In this document: positions 19,683 to 31,200 of the stretch, piece by piece
Numbering within the stretch: the first letter of the stretch is position 1
Layout: the number at the start of each line of letters is the position of its first letter
Source of the DNA: Blattamonas nauphoetae
Taxonomy: Eukaryota > Preaxostyla > Oxymonadida
Reading direction: 5' to 3'
DNA: 64,000 bases
NCBI GenBank assembly: GCA_033064195.1
Contig: JARBJD010000238.1
Location: 1-64,000 of the forward strand
Notes under the pieces: generated by a model
The model's database searches: none
The model's input: the letters and a program-made list of their open reading frames with translations, nothing else
What the model was told of the DNA's origin: nothing
Program-made: the position numbers and the translations under genes

Positions 19683-20501
19683 ACGATAACAGTGTCAATT
19701 GTCGGCAATTCAGTGATGGGCGAAAGCGACGAGTTTGTTGTGGTGGGTGACGAGAGGATCCTCACACACGATACAACATACACAATCAAGTCGCTCTCTC
19801 CAACACCAGGAAAGGAGGCAACAACAACATCTGTTGGGATGATCGACACGCTCACATTCCACATCCCCAAATCGTCGTTTGTTCCGCCTAAAGGACCGGA
19901 AGATCCAAAAAAGCCGATGTCGCCCGAAACGAAAGCGCTGCTGAGCTGGCTGATTCCGCTGGTTGCATGTCTGTTCTTAGCTCTCATCGTCCTCATCGTT
20001 GTGCTTGTGATTGTCTATCAAAGAAAGAAGAAGAACACTCAACGGTCTCAGAAAGAGATGGAGGAACAAGGCCGAGATTCTGTCGATCCCAAGATGGAAA
20101 TCATTCATACAGATGGAATGAGCCACTCTGCATCCGACTCGTCCAGCGATCGCATCCCAAGCGATGGTCACTCACAAGCGGGAATCAAGTCACAAACAGA
20201 AGCGGGGTGGGCAGAGGTGATGGCGTGCAGCGGAGGGTTTGGAATCTCTACCGCTCCGATGACGGACACGCTGTATTCTGTGCTTCACAAAGAACACCGA
20301 GAGATTGGGAAGCGAGGAATCGGGATTCAGATTGTGAATGGTCTGAAACAGGTTGTGGCAACTCGAGGATGGAGCGATGTTCTGACTCGTCTGTCGTCTC
20401 ACTGGATTCTGATTGATGGATCTGGACATGTTCAGCTGAAACTGCAAATGAATGCATCAGAAGCTGAACAGGAAGCAACTCGCGCCCAAATGTCCCAATA
20501 A
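19683..20501 (+). pseudogene. Surface pseudokinase gene, stalk/transmembrane segment
   Basis: This continues the segment ending at 14391 in the right order: last Ig-like repeat (TITVSIVGNS to YTIKSLSP), a proline-rich stalk (PPKGPEDPKKP), a transmembrane helix (LLSWLIPLVACLFLALIVLIV), a basic stop-transfer (YQRKKK), then the start of the kinase-like region (TLYSVLHKEH, SSHWILIDGSGHV). The HRD aspartate position is occupied by S/H. The frame enters the 858-bp insertion at 20493 and stops at 20499-20501. Confidence 0.8.
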
Positions 20502-21350
20502 TTTTGAAAAGAGCCAAAACACTATGGATGGTTTCACTTTTTTTATTTTTCTCCAAATTCTTAAAATCACTCAAATATGATGGAAAAGGGGTTTGTTTCG
20601 AAATTGAGCTTCGATCGTGACGAGAAACGACACTTTTTTGAAACGCCAATTGAACACATTTATTGTTTCAAAAACAGATGAGAGAAGATCATGAGGTGAG
20701 ACAATGTGAAAAAAGAAGGTTCTACAATGGAGAGTACGGATAAGATGTATTGTGAAGAAATAGAGGCAAAATACTCAATAGTCTCGAAAATGCTCTATTG
20801 CACTTGAATTATCAGTTGAAATTAGATTTCTGCATGAACCCAGGAGTACAAGTATTTTTTCTTGAATTGGACACATGTTTGCACCCATCTGGCAAGATCA
20901 TCATCGATCGTGTCCTGAACACTCCTTTCCTTTGTCTATCTGAAATTATGAGAGATAATTGAGAACAAACAGGTTTTATATGTCTGTTTGACACTGGTGA
21001 AGAGACATTGGGACATCATTATCTTAATCTCCAAGAGTAACCGTCATGGAAAAAGAGAATCCGCTTTCAGGTGCTACGAGTTTCAAAGAAAGTGAAAAGA
21101 GCACACCCGATCTTCACACATGTGACTTGATGTACATCGATCTGAGTGGAACGCAGTTTATCAAAGGTGGAGCAGTGAGGTCACAATGAAGGTTGGAGAG
21201 TCAGTGCTTGAAAAGAGGATGTGTAGAAACGAAGTTTTGAGAGAAGATATCCGTGGAGATTGAGGACTTTAATCTGTTCCTGGAACAAGAATAGACAGAA
21301 TTTGATAGAAAGACCAGTGAAACGGATGGATTCTTTCAAAATTATTGGGA
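20493..21350. mobile_element. 858-bp non-autonomous TIR element
   Basis: Terminal inverted repeats TCCCAATAATTTTGAAA (17 bp), flanked by a CAAATG target duplication (20487-20492 and 21351-21356). With one CAAATG copy kept, the pseudokinase frame reads straight through (A-Q-M, then Q-N-P), so the empty site is clear. No ORF is convincing. A 6-bp TSD is not diagnostic of one superfamily. Confidence 0.9.
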
Positions 21351-21794
21351 CAAATGCAGAACCCAAATAAGGAAGGAAACGAAAATGAACGAAACAGCGA
21401 TGCTAGAAGCGAACCAGCAGAAAATGAAGAGAAAGATAAAACGGGAATGGATGGGATGAGATGGCGTGCACCGGAAGTGGTGGCGTCGAAAGGAGGACAA
21501 GTGGATGGCCACAAAGCGGTAGTTTTCAGTCTTGGCCTTGTGTTGTGTGAAATTGAGACTGGTCAAGTACCGTATGGCGAACTGGATGCAGTGAATGCTC
21601 AACGGCATTCAGGAACAGGAGTTGGACCAAAAATGGACAGTTTGAAAAACGAGGAGTTTGTTTCGCTGATCCACCGTTGCGTCTCCGTTGATCCTGAGCA
21701 GCGCCCAACACAGTCCGAAGTTGGAGAATTCCTCTCATCTCATCCCGACGACACAGTCGCTGGACCTCAAAATGACATTAAAGGTTTACCGTAG
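21351..21794 (+). pseudogene. Surface pseudokinase gene, kinase C-lobe segment
   Basis: The last part of the same gene: RWRAPEVVAS (APE-like motif), KAVVFSLGLVLCEIETGQVPYG (the helix F region, with the usual DxWSxG aspartate and tryptophan replaced), and RPTQSEVGEFL (the conserved C-lobe arginine helix). It ends at TAG 21792. Together the three segments would encode a membrane receptor with a cytosolic pseudokinase. This copy is broken by at least three insertions. Confidence 0.8.
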
Positions 21795-22466
21795 AGCTCA
21801 GGAAAACACATCACTCATTTCACAACCTCTTGATTCATCATGATCCCAGCCTCACTCTGGACAATGCTATTTTCACACAGACAAGGATCGTTTCATCACT
21901 TCTTTTTTCATCATCACAACTTTCACTCCACCTTGTTCGGTTTTCATTTTGTCACCAATTCGTTCTGTTCATTTCATCCTGCTCCCATTCTTTCCCTCTT
22001 TCTTCTCGTTTCGTTCCACATCATTCTATTCATGCTTTCGTGCCAGAGATTGGCTTTCAATCGACCTTTCTTCGTTGTGATACTCACATCACAGTCAACT
22101 ATTTCCAGATTCATGTAATTGTGTGATGGTTGAGGTTGAATCGAAGCACCTCACACATTTACTTTCTCACTCACACTCTCTTTCTTCATTTTTGAGACCG
22201 TTCACCTTCGTGAACGGTCTCTGGATAGTTAGGAGGACATATTCGCGTCTCATGCTCACGTCATTCTCCCAGAATTATTCTAGTTTTTGATCACATCCCA
22301 CATTACCTGTTCATTGCATCATTATTTTGTCGTTCTTTGTTGAAAATCACGTCATCTGTCTCTGTCAGAAATGATTCAAAAGAACACGTTTGTACTAAAT
22401 AACATGTTTGATCGAGCCCGTTATGTGAGGAGAAATATTCTTCGATCCACGTTTCGTCACTCTTGA
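21795..22466. other. Intergenic, T/C-rich, nothing recognised
   Basis: The 672 bp between the broken pseudokinase gene and the ARM-like gene hold TTCACTT/TTCTTC-rich sequence and a hairpin GAGACCGTTCACC/GGTGAACGGTCTC-like pair near 22195-22225. No gene is seen. Confidence 0.5.
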
Positions 22467-24580
22467 ATGATTTCAGAGCCGTCTGTTGTGAATGAGGATC
22501 ATTCGCCAAGTGCTTTAGACCCTCCACCCAGTTGGAATCCGGTCCATCCTTCTTTTGATTCACTTCTCTCGTTCTCAGTCCAACATCTCGTCACTTCTCC
22601 AAGCCTTGCAATGTAATGAGGAAGAACTAATTGTCGAAGCCCTTCGAGAGTTGCAGAAAGTGGCATCTGGTGTGTATTCTTGTTGTTTTCATCGATTTCT
22701 TGTTGACTGTCTTGGATGTTTTGGATGTGTTTCAGAAAGTGGCTCAGATGACACTTTTGACGAATGGTATCGATTTCTGTCTCCTTTGTGTTGTGGAGCA
22801 CACTCTTCTGGACTTCTGGTCTCTCATTTTCTGTTCCGTTCATTCTGGCTTTTCAGGCTGAACTGATGAAATTGATTGAGATTCTTTGTTTGTGGTTTTC
22901 TTGGTTGTGATGATGGATTCTTTCTTGCTTTCTTTCAGATTCGAAATCGCCATCGTTCATTCGCTCCTCGCTTTCATCTGAAATCCCTTCTTTTGTGATC
23001 ACCCAATTTGGAGATTGGTCGAACTGCCCTGCATTGGAATCAGTGTGTCATTTTTTCTCTTCATCTTCTTTTGTTTTAAGTGTTGTTCTTGCATGGAATC
23101 ACTCTTCTTCGCATCAGAAATCTCCGAATCGCTTTTTCAACAACTTAACAACATCATTCGATTTGCATTCGATAAAATAATACAATCATCGCCACCATCT
23201 GCAATCATCACCACTTTAGCTCGAATATCCCTCTTTCCTAATCATCGTTGTTCGAGTAACGTGCTCCGCACATTGTGCCATCTCACAAGCAGAGATTCGT
23301 CCTCTATCAAATGCTGTCCTTCAACTATCTTCTCGAACCCATCACCACTCCAGCAATATTCGGGTCTTTCATTCACTTATGCGCTCGCCTTGAAACTGAG
23401 ATCTGAATTCACAGAATTCAACGCAAGTCTTCAGCATTATCTTTCGGAAGTGTCAAAAACGATCACGTCTTCGACGGAAGCTCAGAATATCTCGCATCGG
23501 CCTCTTGAAGTGTGTTCAGACATCTGTCTCCTCGAAATGTTCATCTTCAACACGACTCCTCCGAACGAGGTATATTCTCCTCTTTTCATTCATGGATCCT
23601 CTTAGGTTGATATTGAGCTTCAGAGGACATTGGTGTTGTTTGCGTTTGAAGCGATTCCATCCATCCATGCGATGCACTCCAAACTGGACATTATCATTTC
23701 GGACAACCGCTCGTCTGAGAAATCCCCGCTCACACGCATTCTTTTGTCTTTGGTGGTGTTGCTTGAACGTTTCTGGTTTATTTTGATGGCCCAATGTCGT
23801 CAAAAATCAAGACCATCGGGCACTGCTTTAGAACCACTCATTCTCGACCATCCTTCACTTCCTGCTCTCATCGTGATGTCGATCAAACTGTGCATGCTAC
23901 TTTCAAGAGCAACAGTGTTTACTCCTCTTTTGAACTTGTCAGCCATTCCATCGATGAAAGAGAAGTTCATTTCCTGTGATCTCATTCGAACACTCTTTGA
24001 CACTGTCGACTTTCTCTCCATTCCCCTCTCCAACACAGAGACTCATTCCACCCTCCTACAAATTCTGGTCAACATGCTGAGTCCGACAGCAGACGACAAC
24101 GATCAGCGTGTCGCAGAGTATCCAGCCATCCGCCGACTTGTGTTCGATCAAGCCAAAGAATATATTCGTGTTGTCCTCCCCTCGCTCAGCAGAGCGACTG
24201 TTCCAAGCGAACTGCTGATCAATCCCAACCAAGTCCCCATTCGCATGCATTTAGTCCTCCGAGAAATGGAACTCAAATCGCAGGAGCTTGATGCGGATTT
24301 CGTGTCCGATCTTGTGCGATGGGAAGTGAGATGGGTAGTTGACACGGAGACAGACGAAGATTTCGAGATGGTCTTCCGAACCATGTTTCGCTTGGCAGCG
24401 AAATGGAAAGACAATCTGCCTGAAAGACTGAAGAGGCGAGAAGTGCTGTTGAGGGAAGAGGGATGGAGTGATGCACTGGAACAAAGAATTGTTGGGATCG
24501 AGACTAGCGACCGACAACTCCAGCGACACCTCTCACTCGTGTTTCGATACATCTCATCATTCAACACTGATCCTGCTTAA
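22467..24580 (+). CDS. ARM/HEAT-like protein, seven exons
   Basis: Exons 22467-22541, 22579-22669, 22736-22818, 22857-22887, 22939-23042, 23081-23569 and 23606-24580 give a 615-aa protein. All six junctions are GT-AG and all phases agree; introns are 37, 66, 38, 51, 38 and 36 nt. The start MISEPSVV precedes a DPPPSWNP stretch. The rest is leucine-rich helical repeat (LLQALQCNEEELIVEALREL) and ends with a LREEGWSDALEQ motif related to the SEGFEDTLEQ motif of the cluster at 46-58 kb. The product is probably a cytosolic helical-repeat scaffold. Function is unknown. Exon 4 (31 nt) is the least certain. Confidence 0.8.
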
Positions 24581-25352
24581 CTGGATGAAAAATCGAGTCG
24601 AATGAGAAGACACAATACTATTAAACCTCATTTTACCCTCGATTCATTTTTCTGAGTGTGTTTTCAATGATGCTCTTCACTTTCGTGTTCATATGACAAT
24701 ATTGGAAAGCAACGCGTTCATAGTGATCATAAGAATGTCATTCATTTGGAAAAAGCAATCAATCGTCAATGAATACAGAAATGTCTAGTTTGAAAAACTG
24801 GTGTTGTGATGAAATGAGAGAAAGAAATGAGACGTGGTCAACGTGTGATGAGAAGTGTTCAACGTGAGATGACGAGATGAAGAGTGATTTGAGAAGAGAG
24901 ATGTGAAGTGAGTGCGATGTGCAAGCAATGAAGAATGGGTGATCCCGATGTTCAGCATGAAGCATTTCGTCTTCGAAGTGCTGCCGACACGTCTGCACCT
25001 GAAGCGAGAACAAAAAGCAGAAAGAGTGCTTCGCGAGGAAGCAAGAGTGACTCGTGATGAAGTGGAAAATAGTGGAGCGTGTTGGGTCAGATGATGATTG
25101 GCTGATGAGATGACTGGGCCACTCAAGCAGCAAATATGGTTGATGTCGATGTTGTTTGAATTGTGGAGAATGAAGAAGCGAATTTTGGTGAGAGGTACGA
25201 TGAGATGATGCAATGAAGACGAAATGAATCGTTTACTGTCGTCTGAGTGTGACATGAGAAGAAAGACGAGATGAAATGGAGTGGCTGTGAAGAAAGGAAC
25301 ACAAAAGAAGGGAAAGATGAGATGAGGGTGATGATGTGATGTGAGGGACAAG
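24581..25352. repeat. 3'-flank copy 1, shared with 35040-35632
   Basis: From about 24785 onward this spacer is a diverged copy of 35040-35632; the two are the 3' flanks of tandem paralogues on the minus strand. Long minus-strand ORFs exist in both copies but are not conserved at protein level, so I treat the region as untranslated or intergenic. Confidence 0.6.
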
Positions 25353-27644
25353 TCATTGCTTCGATTCTGCTTTGTTGTTCTGCTGGCCAAGTGTTGGGTC
25401 AGACCCTGATGGAGAGAAGCATTTGATCAGTCGATCGTTCACTTTCTGCAACGTCGGTCTCTTCTTCGCCTCAATCTGCATGCAATCCTCAATCAACTCT
25501 CGCAGCCCTTCGTTCTCAACTCCATTCATCTTCAGACCAACTCCCAACACAATCTGACGGTGAGCGTTCAGAGCGTCGTGCTCACGGTACGGCACTTGTC
25601 CAGTCTCAATTTCCCACAAGAGGAGGCCGAGCCGAAAAACCAAACCTGCTTCCTTGATCGCTGTGGATTTCTGTTGAGACTCGTTTCTCTCCTCAGTCTC
25701 CTCGGGTGGATTCCATCGCTGGGCATCGCCTCCATTTGGGTTGCGGATGGAGTCTCCAAGAGATGGATTCTTCGTCTGCTCATCCACAAGTCTGAAATGC
25801 ACTGAGGCGTCATTCTCCAAGATCACCCAGTGTGGGTTTAGACTCTGCAAAACTTGAGCTGTCGGCATGTTTTGCATTAAACGCAGCAGTTGTTCTGTGA
25901 GTCTCTTCTGGATCTTCTCTGCCTCAATCGGCTTCGGATTATGCGCTTCGTGAAGTCGGTGATAAAGTGTCTCTTTCGAAGCGACGAATTTGGTGTCCAA
26001 AAGGTTGTTCATGCAAATCACTTCCACAAACTCATCTTTCTTCGTCGAAGGGTGATCGAATTTGGATTCATTGTTCGTTGTCTCTCCTTTGTGCCGATTC
26101 ACTGCAACAATGTTGCGTGTTTCATCTATCCGACAATCGAGATCTTCCACTTTCACCATGTACTCGTCGCTCTCTTGTTCAGCCAGTTCGGTCTTGTCTT
26201 CCTGTTTCTGCTGTCGTTTTCGTCGCCACACGAAAAAGATGATGAGGAGGATGACGAGCATCATGACAACACTGATGACAAGCGGAAGGATCCACGAAAG
26301 TGCTTGTCCGAGTGAGGTTTGGCTGAACTTCGGTTTCGTTGGTTCAGGCTCGGGTGGTTCAGGATCGTCGATGTGCGCAGCGGAGAAGGTGAACCAGTCT
26401 GTCGTTCGCACATTCTGACCAAACTTCAGTCGGGATCGGAGTTCATGTTTCTGATCCAAGGCAGCGATCTCTTCTGGTTCGATGACGAGTGTCAATTCAG
26501 TTTCAGACAATATGGTATTCAGTTCGAATTCAACTGATTTGGCATCCGCATTGCTTACCGATTTGTGTTCAAACACTTCCAAGAACAAGCCACACGGAAT
26601 CAGTCGAGATCCAACGATGGTCACTGTGTATTGTTGAGTGTCTGTGTCCACCACGCACTTTGACTTCTCTTTGTCCAGCTGAGGAACAAACAGTGGCGAG
26701 TCGGGTTGGGCTGCATCTCCGTCCATCACACAGTCCTCCATCGACGCCCAAAGTGGCAATCCGTTACAACCATCTCCTCCACTCAGACTTCCAATCGTGA
26801 TCTTCCCATCATCAGAGCAGTGGATGTTGCGACGAGATGACGGAAACGAGGATGACGACCCAGAGTTAGAAACGAATGATGATGTTAGGATTTCGAGTGA
26901 TCCATTCTTCATGTTGATCGCTCCTTGAGAGAGGCGAGACAATTGAGTGGTCCTGATGTGCGTGTCACAGTTGACGAGTTGGAGAGCTCCCGACGACCAG
27001 CTGCAAACTCCATCGGAGTTGTCGTTCATCGCCATTCCACTGGCTGGACCAGCAAACAGTCCATCACGAAACACCAGCTCAGAGTTCGTTCCATGAATCA
27101 GAACAAATGATTGAGTGGAGGACAGGATGTGCACATCCACGTTCCTCAACTCGAGAAAGGCTGAGTCCACAACAATCATCCCCAACTCTCCCCCACTCAG
27201 ATCATGTGAGGCGACGTGGAGTTTTGGCTCAAACACGCTGCCATTCATCACCATCACTCGCATCCCTTCCGACACGATAATTGGAGAGTTCAGTGTGGTG
27301 GAGTCCATGATGAGCAGTGTAGGTTGAGCAAAGTCAATCCCTTTCACAATTCGCCACACTTCGTCCATTGTCTTGCAATTGTCTCCATCATCTCCACAAA
27401 AGTCCCCCACATCTCCTGACTCGTCCACATGGAACAAGGGGTGTGTCGGCTTGGAGTGTGTTGTGAACTTGTTCTTGACGAGGTCGATGCGATGAACAGA
27501 CTCTCCGACCTCCTCCATCGCTGAGAGTGTGTATTCCGTGTTGTATTGGAAGCCAGCTTCCCAACCAATGAGTAGTGAGGTTGTTGTGCGGCAAATGTTC
27601 GTTGATGACGAACATTCCACTTCCACTTCGATGTCATCATTCAT
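25353..27644 (-). pseudogene. Surface pseudokinase paralogue A, C-terminal open segment
   Basis: The last ~763 codons of a gene that spans 25353-35034. It begins at an internal Met (MNDDIEVEVEC) and holds a second beta-helix-like region, a P/E-rich stalk (DDPEPPEPEPTKP), a transmembrane helix (ALSWILPLVISVVMMLVILLI), a basic stop (WRRKRQQKQ) and the pseudokinase (TLYHRLHEAHNPKP, LNPHWVILEND, RWNPPEE, LVFRLGLLLWEIETGQVPY, RPTLQKVNDRL). There is no VAIK lysine, HRD aspartate or DFG. It is very close to paralogue B (35633-42058). Upstream the frame is cut by a MITE. Confidence 0.8.
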
Positions 27645-27732
27645 TGTCAGTTTGTATTTCGAATCGTGGATTGAACCTTCAATTGCGATATGGAAATGTA
27701 ATCCGGTTTTTACATCGTTCGAGAATGATGTG

Positions 27733-28253
27733 CAGGCATCTGAGTAGTCCCATCAAAATAGGTAAAACTGGGATCAATTGATGTCAGTGCCTAAATTTGG
27801 ACTGAGATCAAATTTCAACTCTTTTCCTTTGAGATTTTCTCATTATCACTTCATTAATCATGTTCAATTCACTTCTTGTTTTCACATAATGCTCTTCAAT
27901 ATTTCAGACAGCTCTTATTTCCCAAAAACACGCACGATCACAATCACCAACACTTCTTTTTTCGATGTATTCCCTTCATTGACTTTAGTCAGTGAGAAAA
28001 AACCATCAAAGAAGACATAATAACGCATTATCGACTTGTTTTTATAATTATTGTTGTAGAACAAACTGAAACAGCAGCACCCAAAGTTTGCATTTTCATG
28101 ATCTATGAAGTGACCATTTTCCTTTTTACTTTTTTTTCCATTCAAATATCATATATAAGAAGACTTTTTTGAAATGAAAGAAACGAAATGGTATTGTAGG
28201 TATTTAGTGGGATCAGATCCGACTGGGATCACTGGGATCAAATCAGAAGCCTG
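27733..28253. mobile_element. hAT-like MITE in paralogue A
   Basis: 521 bp with imperfect terminal inverted repeats CAGGCWTCTGA and an 8-bp target duplication ATGATGTG (27725-27732 and 28254-28261). Subterminal ACTGGGATCA repeats lie at both ends. Removal with one duplication copy restores the frame (INTSFSNDVKT), exactly as in paralogue B. The 8-bp TSD and CAG terminus fit hAT elements. No transposase is encoded. Confidence 0.9.
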
Positions 28254-31200
28254 ATGATGTGTTTATATCAATGAGACGGTCATTCCGTGGAACAACGACA
28301 GAGAGAGCGTTGGTTAGGACGAAGTTCGTTCCGTTCGACACCGATTCAATCGAATAAGTCTCACCAAAAACCAACGACGTGGCTGACGCTGTCACAGCCA
28401 CGTGGAAACGAGCCGAGAACGATGTGTCCGACAAGCGAGTCGCAGAGATGAAGACCGAAGCGTCTTTTCCTGTGATCGTAACAGAAGTGATTGTCGCTGG
28501 AAGCACCCGCGCTTGGAATGTCACTTCAACTTCTGTCTGCACTTCGTTCACTCTCGCTGAAATGATCTTTTCTACAACTGTCGGTTCAGCCGGGGTTGCG
28601 AAAGAGATCGATGATGGAATCGAGAACGAGAAATCAGCAACCGAGAGACTCTCCACAATGTATGTCTTCCCATATTCCAGCGTCCCACTCTTCTTGTACA
28701 CTTCAACCCATCCCGATCCGCTTGTCGTTGATCCAATCGACACCGCAATCGTCATCCTGCTCGTCTCTCCCGATTCCTGAACCACCAGATTGAAGCTTCC
28801 AGACGCCATTCGAAGCCCTGTCAGCGACAATGTCACGCTGTCTGGGTCTCCTTCTTTCAATTTCGCTGACACGTCTGTCAGTGTCGGTCCTTCAGGTGTT
28901 GTGAAAGTGTTCGCTTGGAGAACGATGTGGTTTCCATCTGCGTCAACAACAGAAGACAGAGAATACGTCGTGTTGAAATTCATCTTTCCATGTCCTCCTC
29001 CATTTATCCATTCTGACGTTCCACTTCCACTCGAGAATGACACCGAGAAGACACTTCCGACTGACGGCGTCGCTGTGAATGTCCCCGACAACGGAAGACC
29101 TGTTCCTGAGAACGTCATCTGGAAGTCCGTGCAATTCGAAGAGAGTGATGGCGTGATCAATGTCACAACAGGAGGATTCGGAACCATAAAACTGATCGAT
29201 GGATTCACAATGAATGATGCCGTATCGTTCTTCACTGACTTCAATGTGTACGTCTCTCCATATCCCAGCTTCGATGTCGATTCTGACACACCAGCTGCAA
29301 ACACAATCCTCACTTCTGTTTCGCTCACAAATTCAATCGTCTGGGTTGATGTGATCGACGTACCACTTCTTTCCACCGTCACCAGCAACGGTTTGCTCGA
29401 CAGAGCAGCTCCCATCAGAGGCACAGTAACTTCTGTCTTCATCTTGTTCAACGAGATTGTCCCCACACTTTCGATCCGTGAAGCTGCAGAAACTGCGAAA
29501 GAAAGAGTGTTGCTCAGGATGAAGTTTGTTCCGTTTGACACCGATTCAATCGAATAAGTCTCACCAAAAACCAACGACGTGGCTGACGCTGTCACAGCAA
29601 CGTGGAAACGAGCCGAGAACGATGTGTCCGACAAGCGTGTGGCCGAGATGAAGACCGAAGCGTCTTTTCCTGTGATCGTAACAGATGTGATTGTCGCTGG
29701 AAGCACGCGGCCTTGGAACAGCACCTCAACCTCAGTCTGCACTTCGTTCACTCTCGCTGAAATGATCTTTTCTACAACTGTCGGTTCAGCCGGGGTTGCG
29801 AAAGAGATCGATGATGGAATCGAGAACGAGAAATCAGCAACCGAGAGACTCTCCACAATGTATGTCTTCCCATATTCCAGCGTCCCACTCTTCTTGTACA
29901 CTTCAACCCATCCCGATCCGCTTGTCGTTGATCCAATCGACACCGCAATCGTCATCCTGCTCGTCTCTCCCGATTCCTGAACCACCAGATTGAAGCTTCC
30001 AGACGCCATTCGAAGCCCAGTCAGTGTCAATGTCAGGCTGTCTGGGTCTCCTTCTTTCAATTTCGCTGACACGTCTGTCAGTGTCGGTCCTTCAGGTGTT
30101 GTGAAAGTGTTCGCTTGGAGAACGATGTGGTTTCCATCTGCGTCAACAACAGAAGACAGAGAATACGTCGTGTTGAAATTCATCTTTCCATGTCCTCCTC
30201 CATTTATCCATTCTGACGTTCCACTTCCACTCGAGAATGACACCGAGAAGACACTTCCGACTGACGGCGTCGCTGTGAATGTCCCCGACAACGGAAGACC
30301 TGTTCCTGAGAACGTCATCTGGAAGTCCGTGCAATTCGAAGAGAGTGATGGCGTGATCAATGTCACAACAGGAGGATTCGGAACCATAAAACTGATCGAT
30401 GGATTCACAATGAATGATGCCGTATCGTTCTTCACTGACTTCACCGTGTACGTCTCTCCATATCCCAGCTTCGATGTCGATTCTGACACACCAGCTGCAA
30501 ACACAATCCTCACTTCTGTTTCGCTCACAAATTCAATCGTCTGGGTTGATGTGATCGACGTACCACTTCTTTCCACCGTCACCAGCAACGGTTTGCTCGA
30601 CAGAGCAGCTCCCATCAGAGGCACAGTAACTTCTGTCTTCATCTTGTTCAACGAGATTGTCCCCACACTTTCGATCCGTGAAGCTGCAGAAACTGCGAAA
30701 GAAAGAGTGTTGCTCAGGATGAAGTTTGTTCCGTTTGACACCGATTCAATCGAATAAGTCTCACCAAAAACCAACGACGTGGCTGACGCTGTCACAGCAA
30801 CGTGGAAACGAGCCGAGAACGATGTGTCCGACAAGCGTGTGGCCGAGATGAAGACCGAAGCGTCTTTTCCTGTGATCGTAACAGATGTGATTGTCGCTGG
30901 AAGCACGCGGCCTTGGAACAGCACCTCAACCTCAGTCTGCACTTCGTTCACTCTCGCTGAAATGATCTTTTCTACAACTGTCGGTTCAGCCGGGGTTGCG
31001 AAAGAGATCGATGATGGAATCGAGAACGAGAAATCAGCAACCGAGAGACTCTCCACAATGTATGTCTTCCCATATTCCAGCGTCCCACTCTTCTTGTACA
31101 CTTCAACCCATCCCGATCCGCTTGTCGTTGATCCAATCGACACCGCAATCGTCATCCTGCTCGTCTCTCCCGATTCCTGAACCACCAGATTGAAGCTTCC

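Noticed and set aside
24785-25390. 201-codon minus-strand ORF rich in S, F and H, with a counterpart at 35111-35584
   Set aside because: The two copies are conserved as DNA but not as protein; they are the 3' flanks of duplicated genes.
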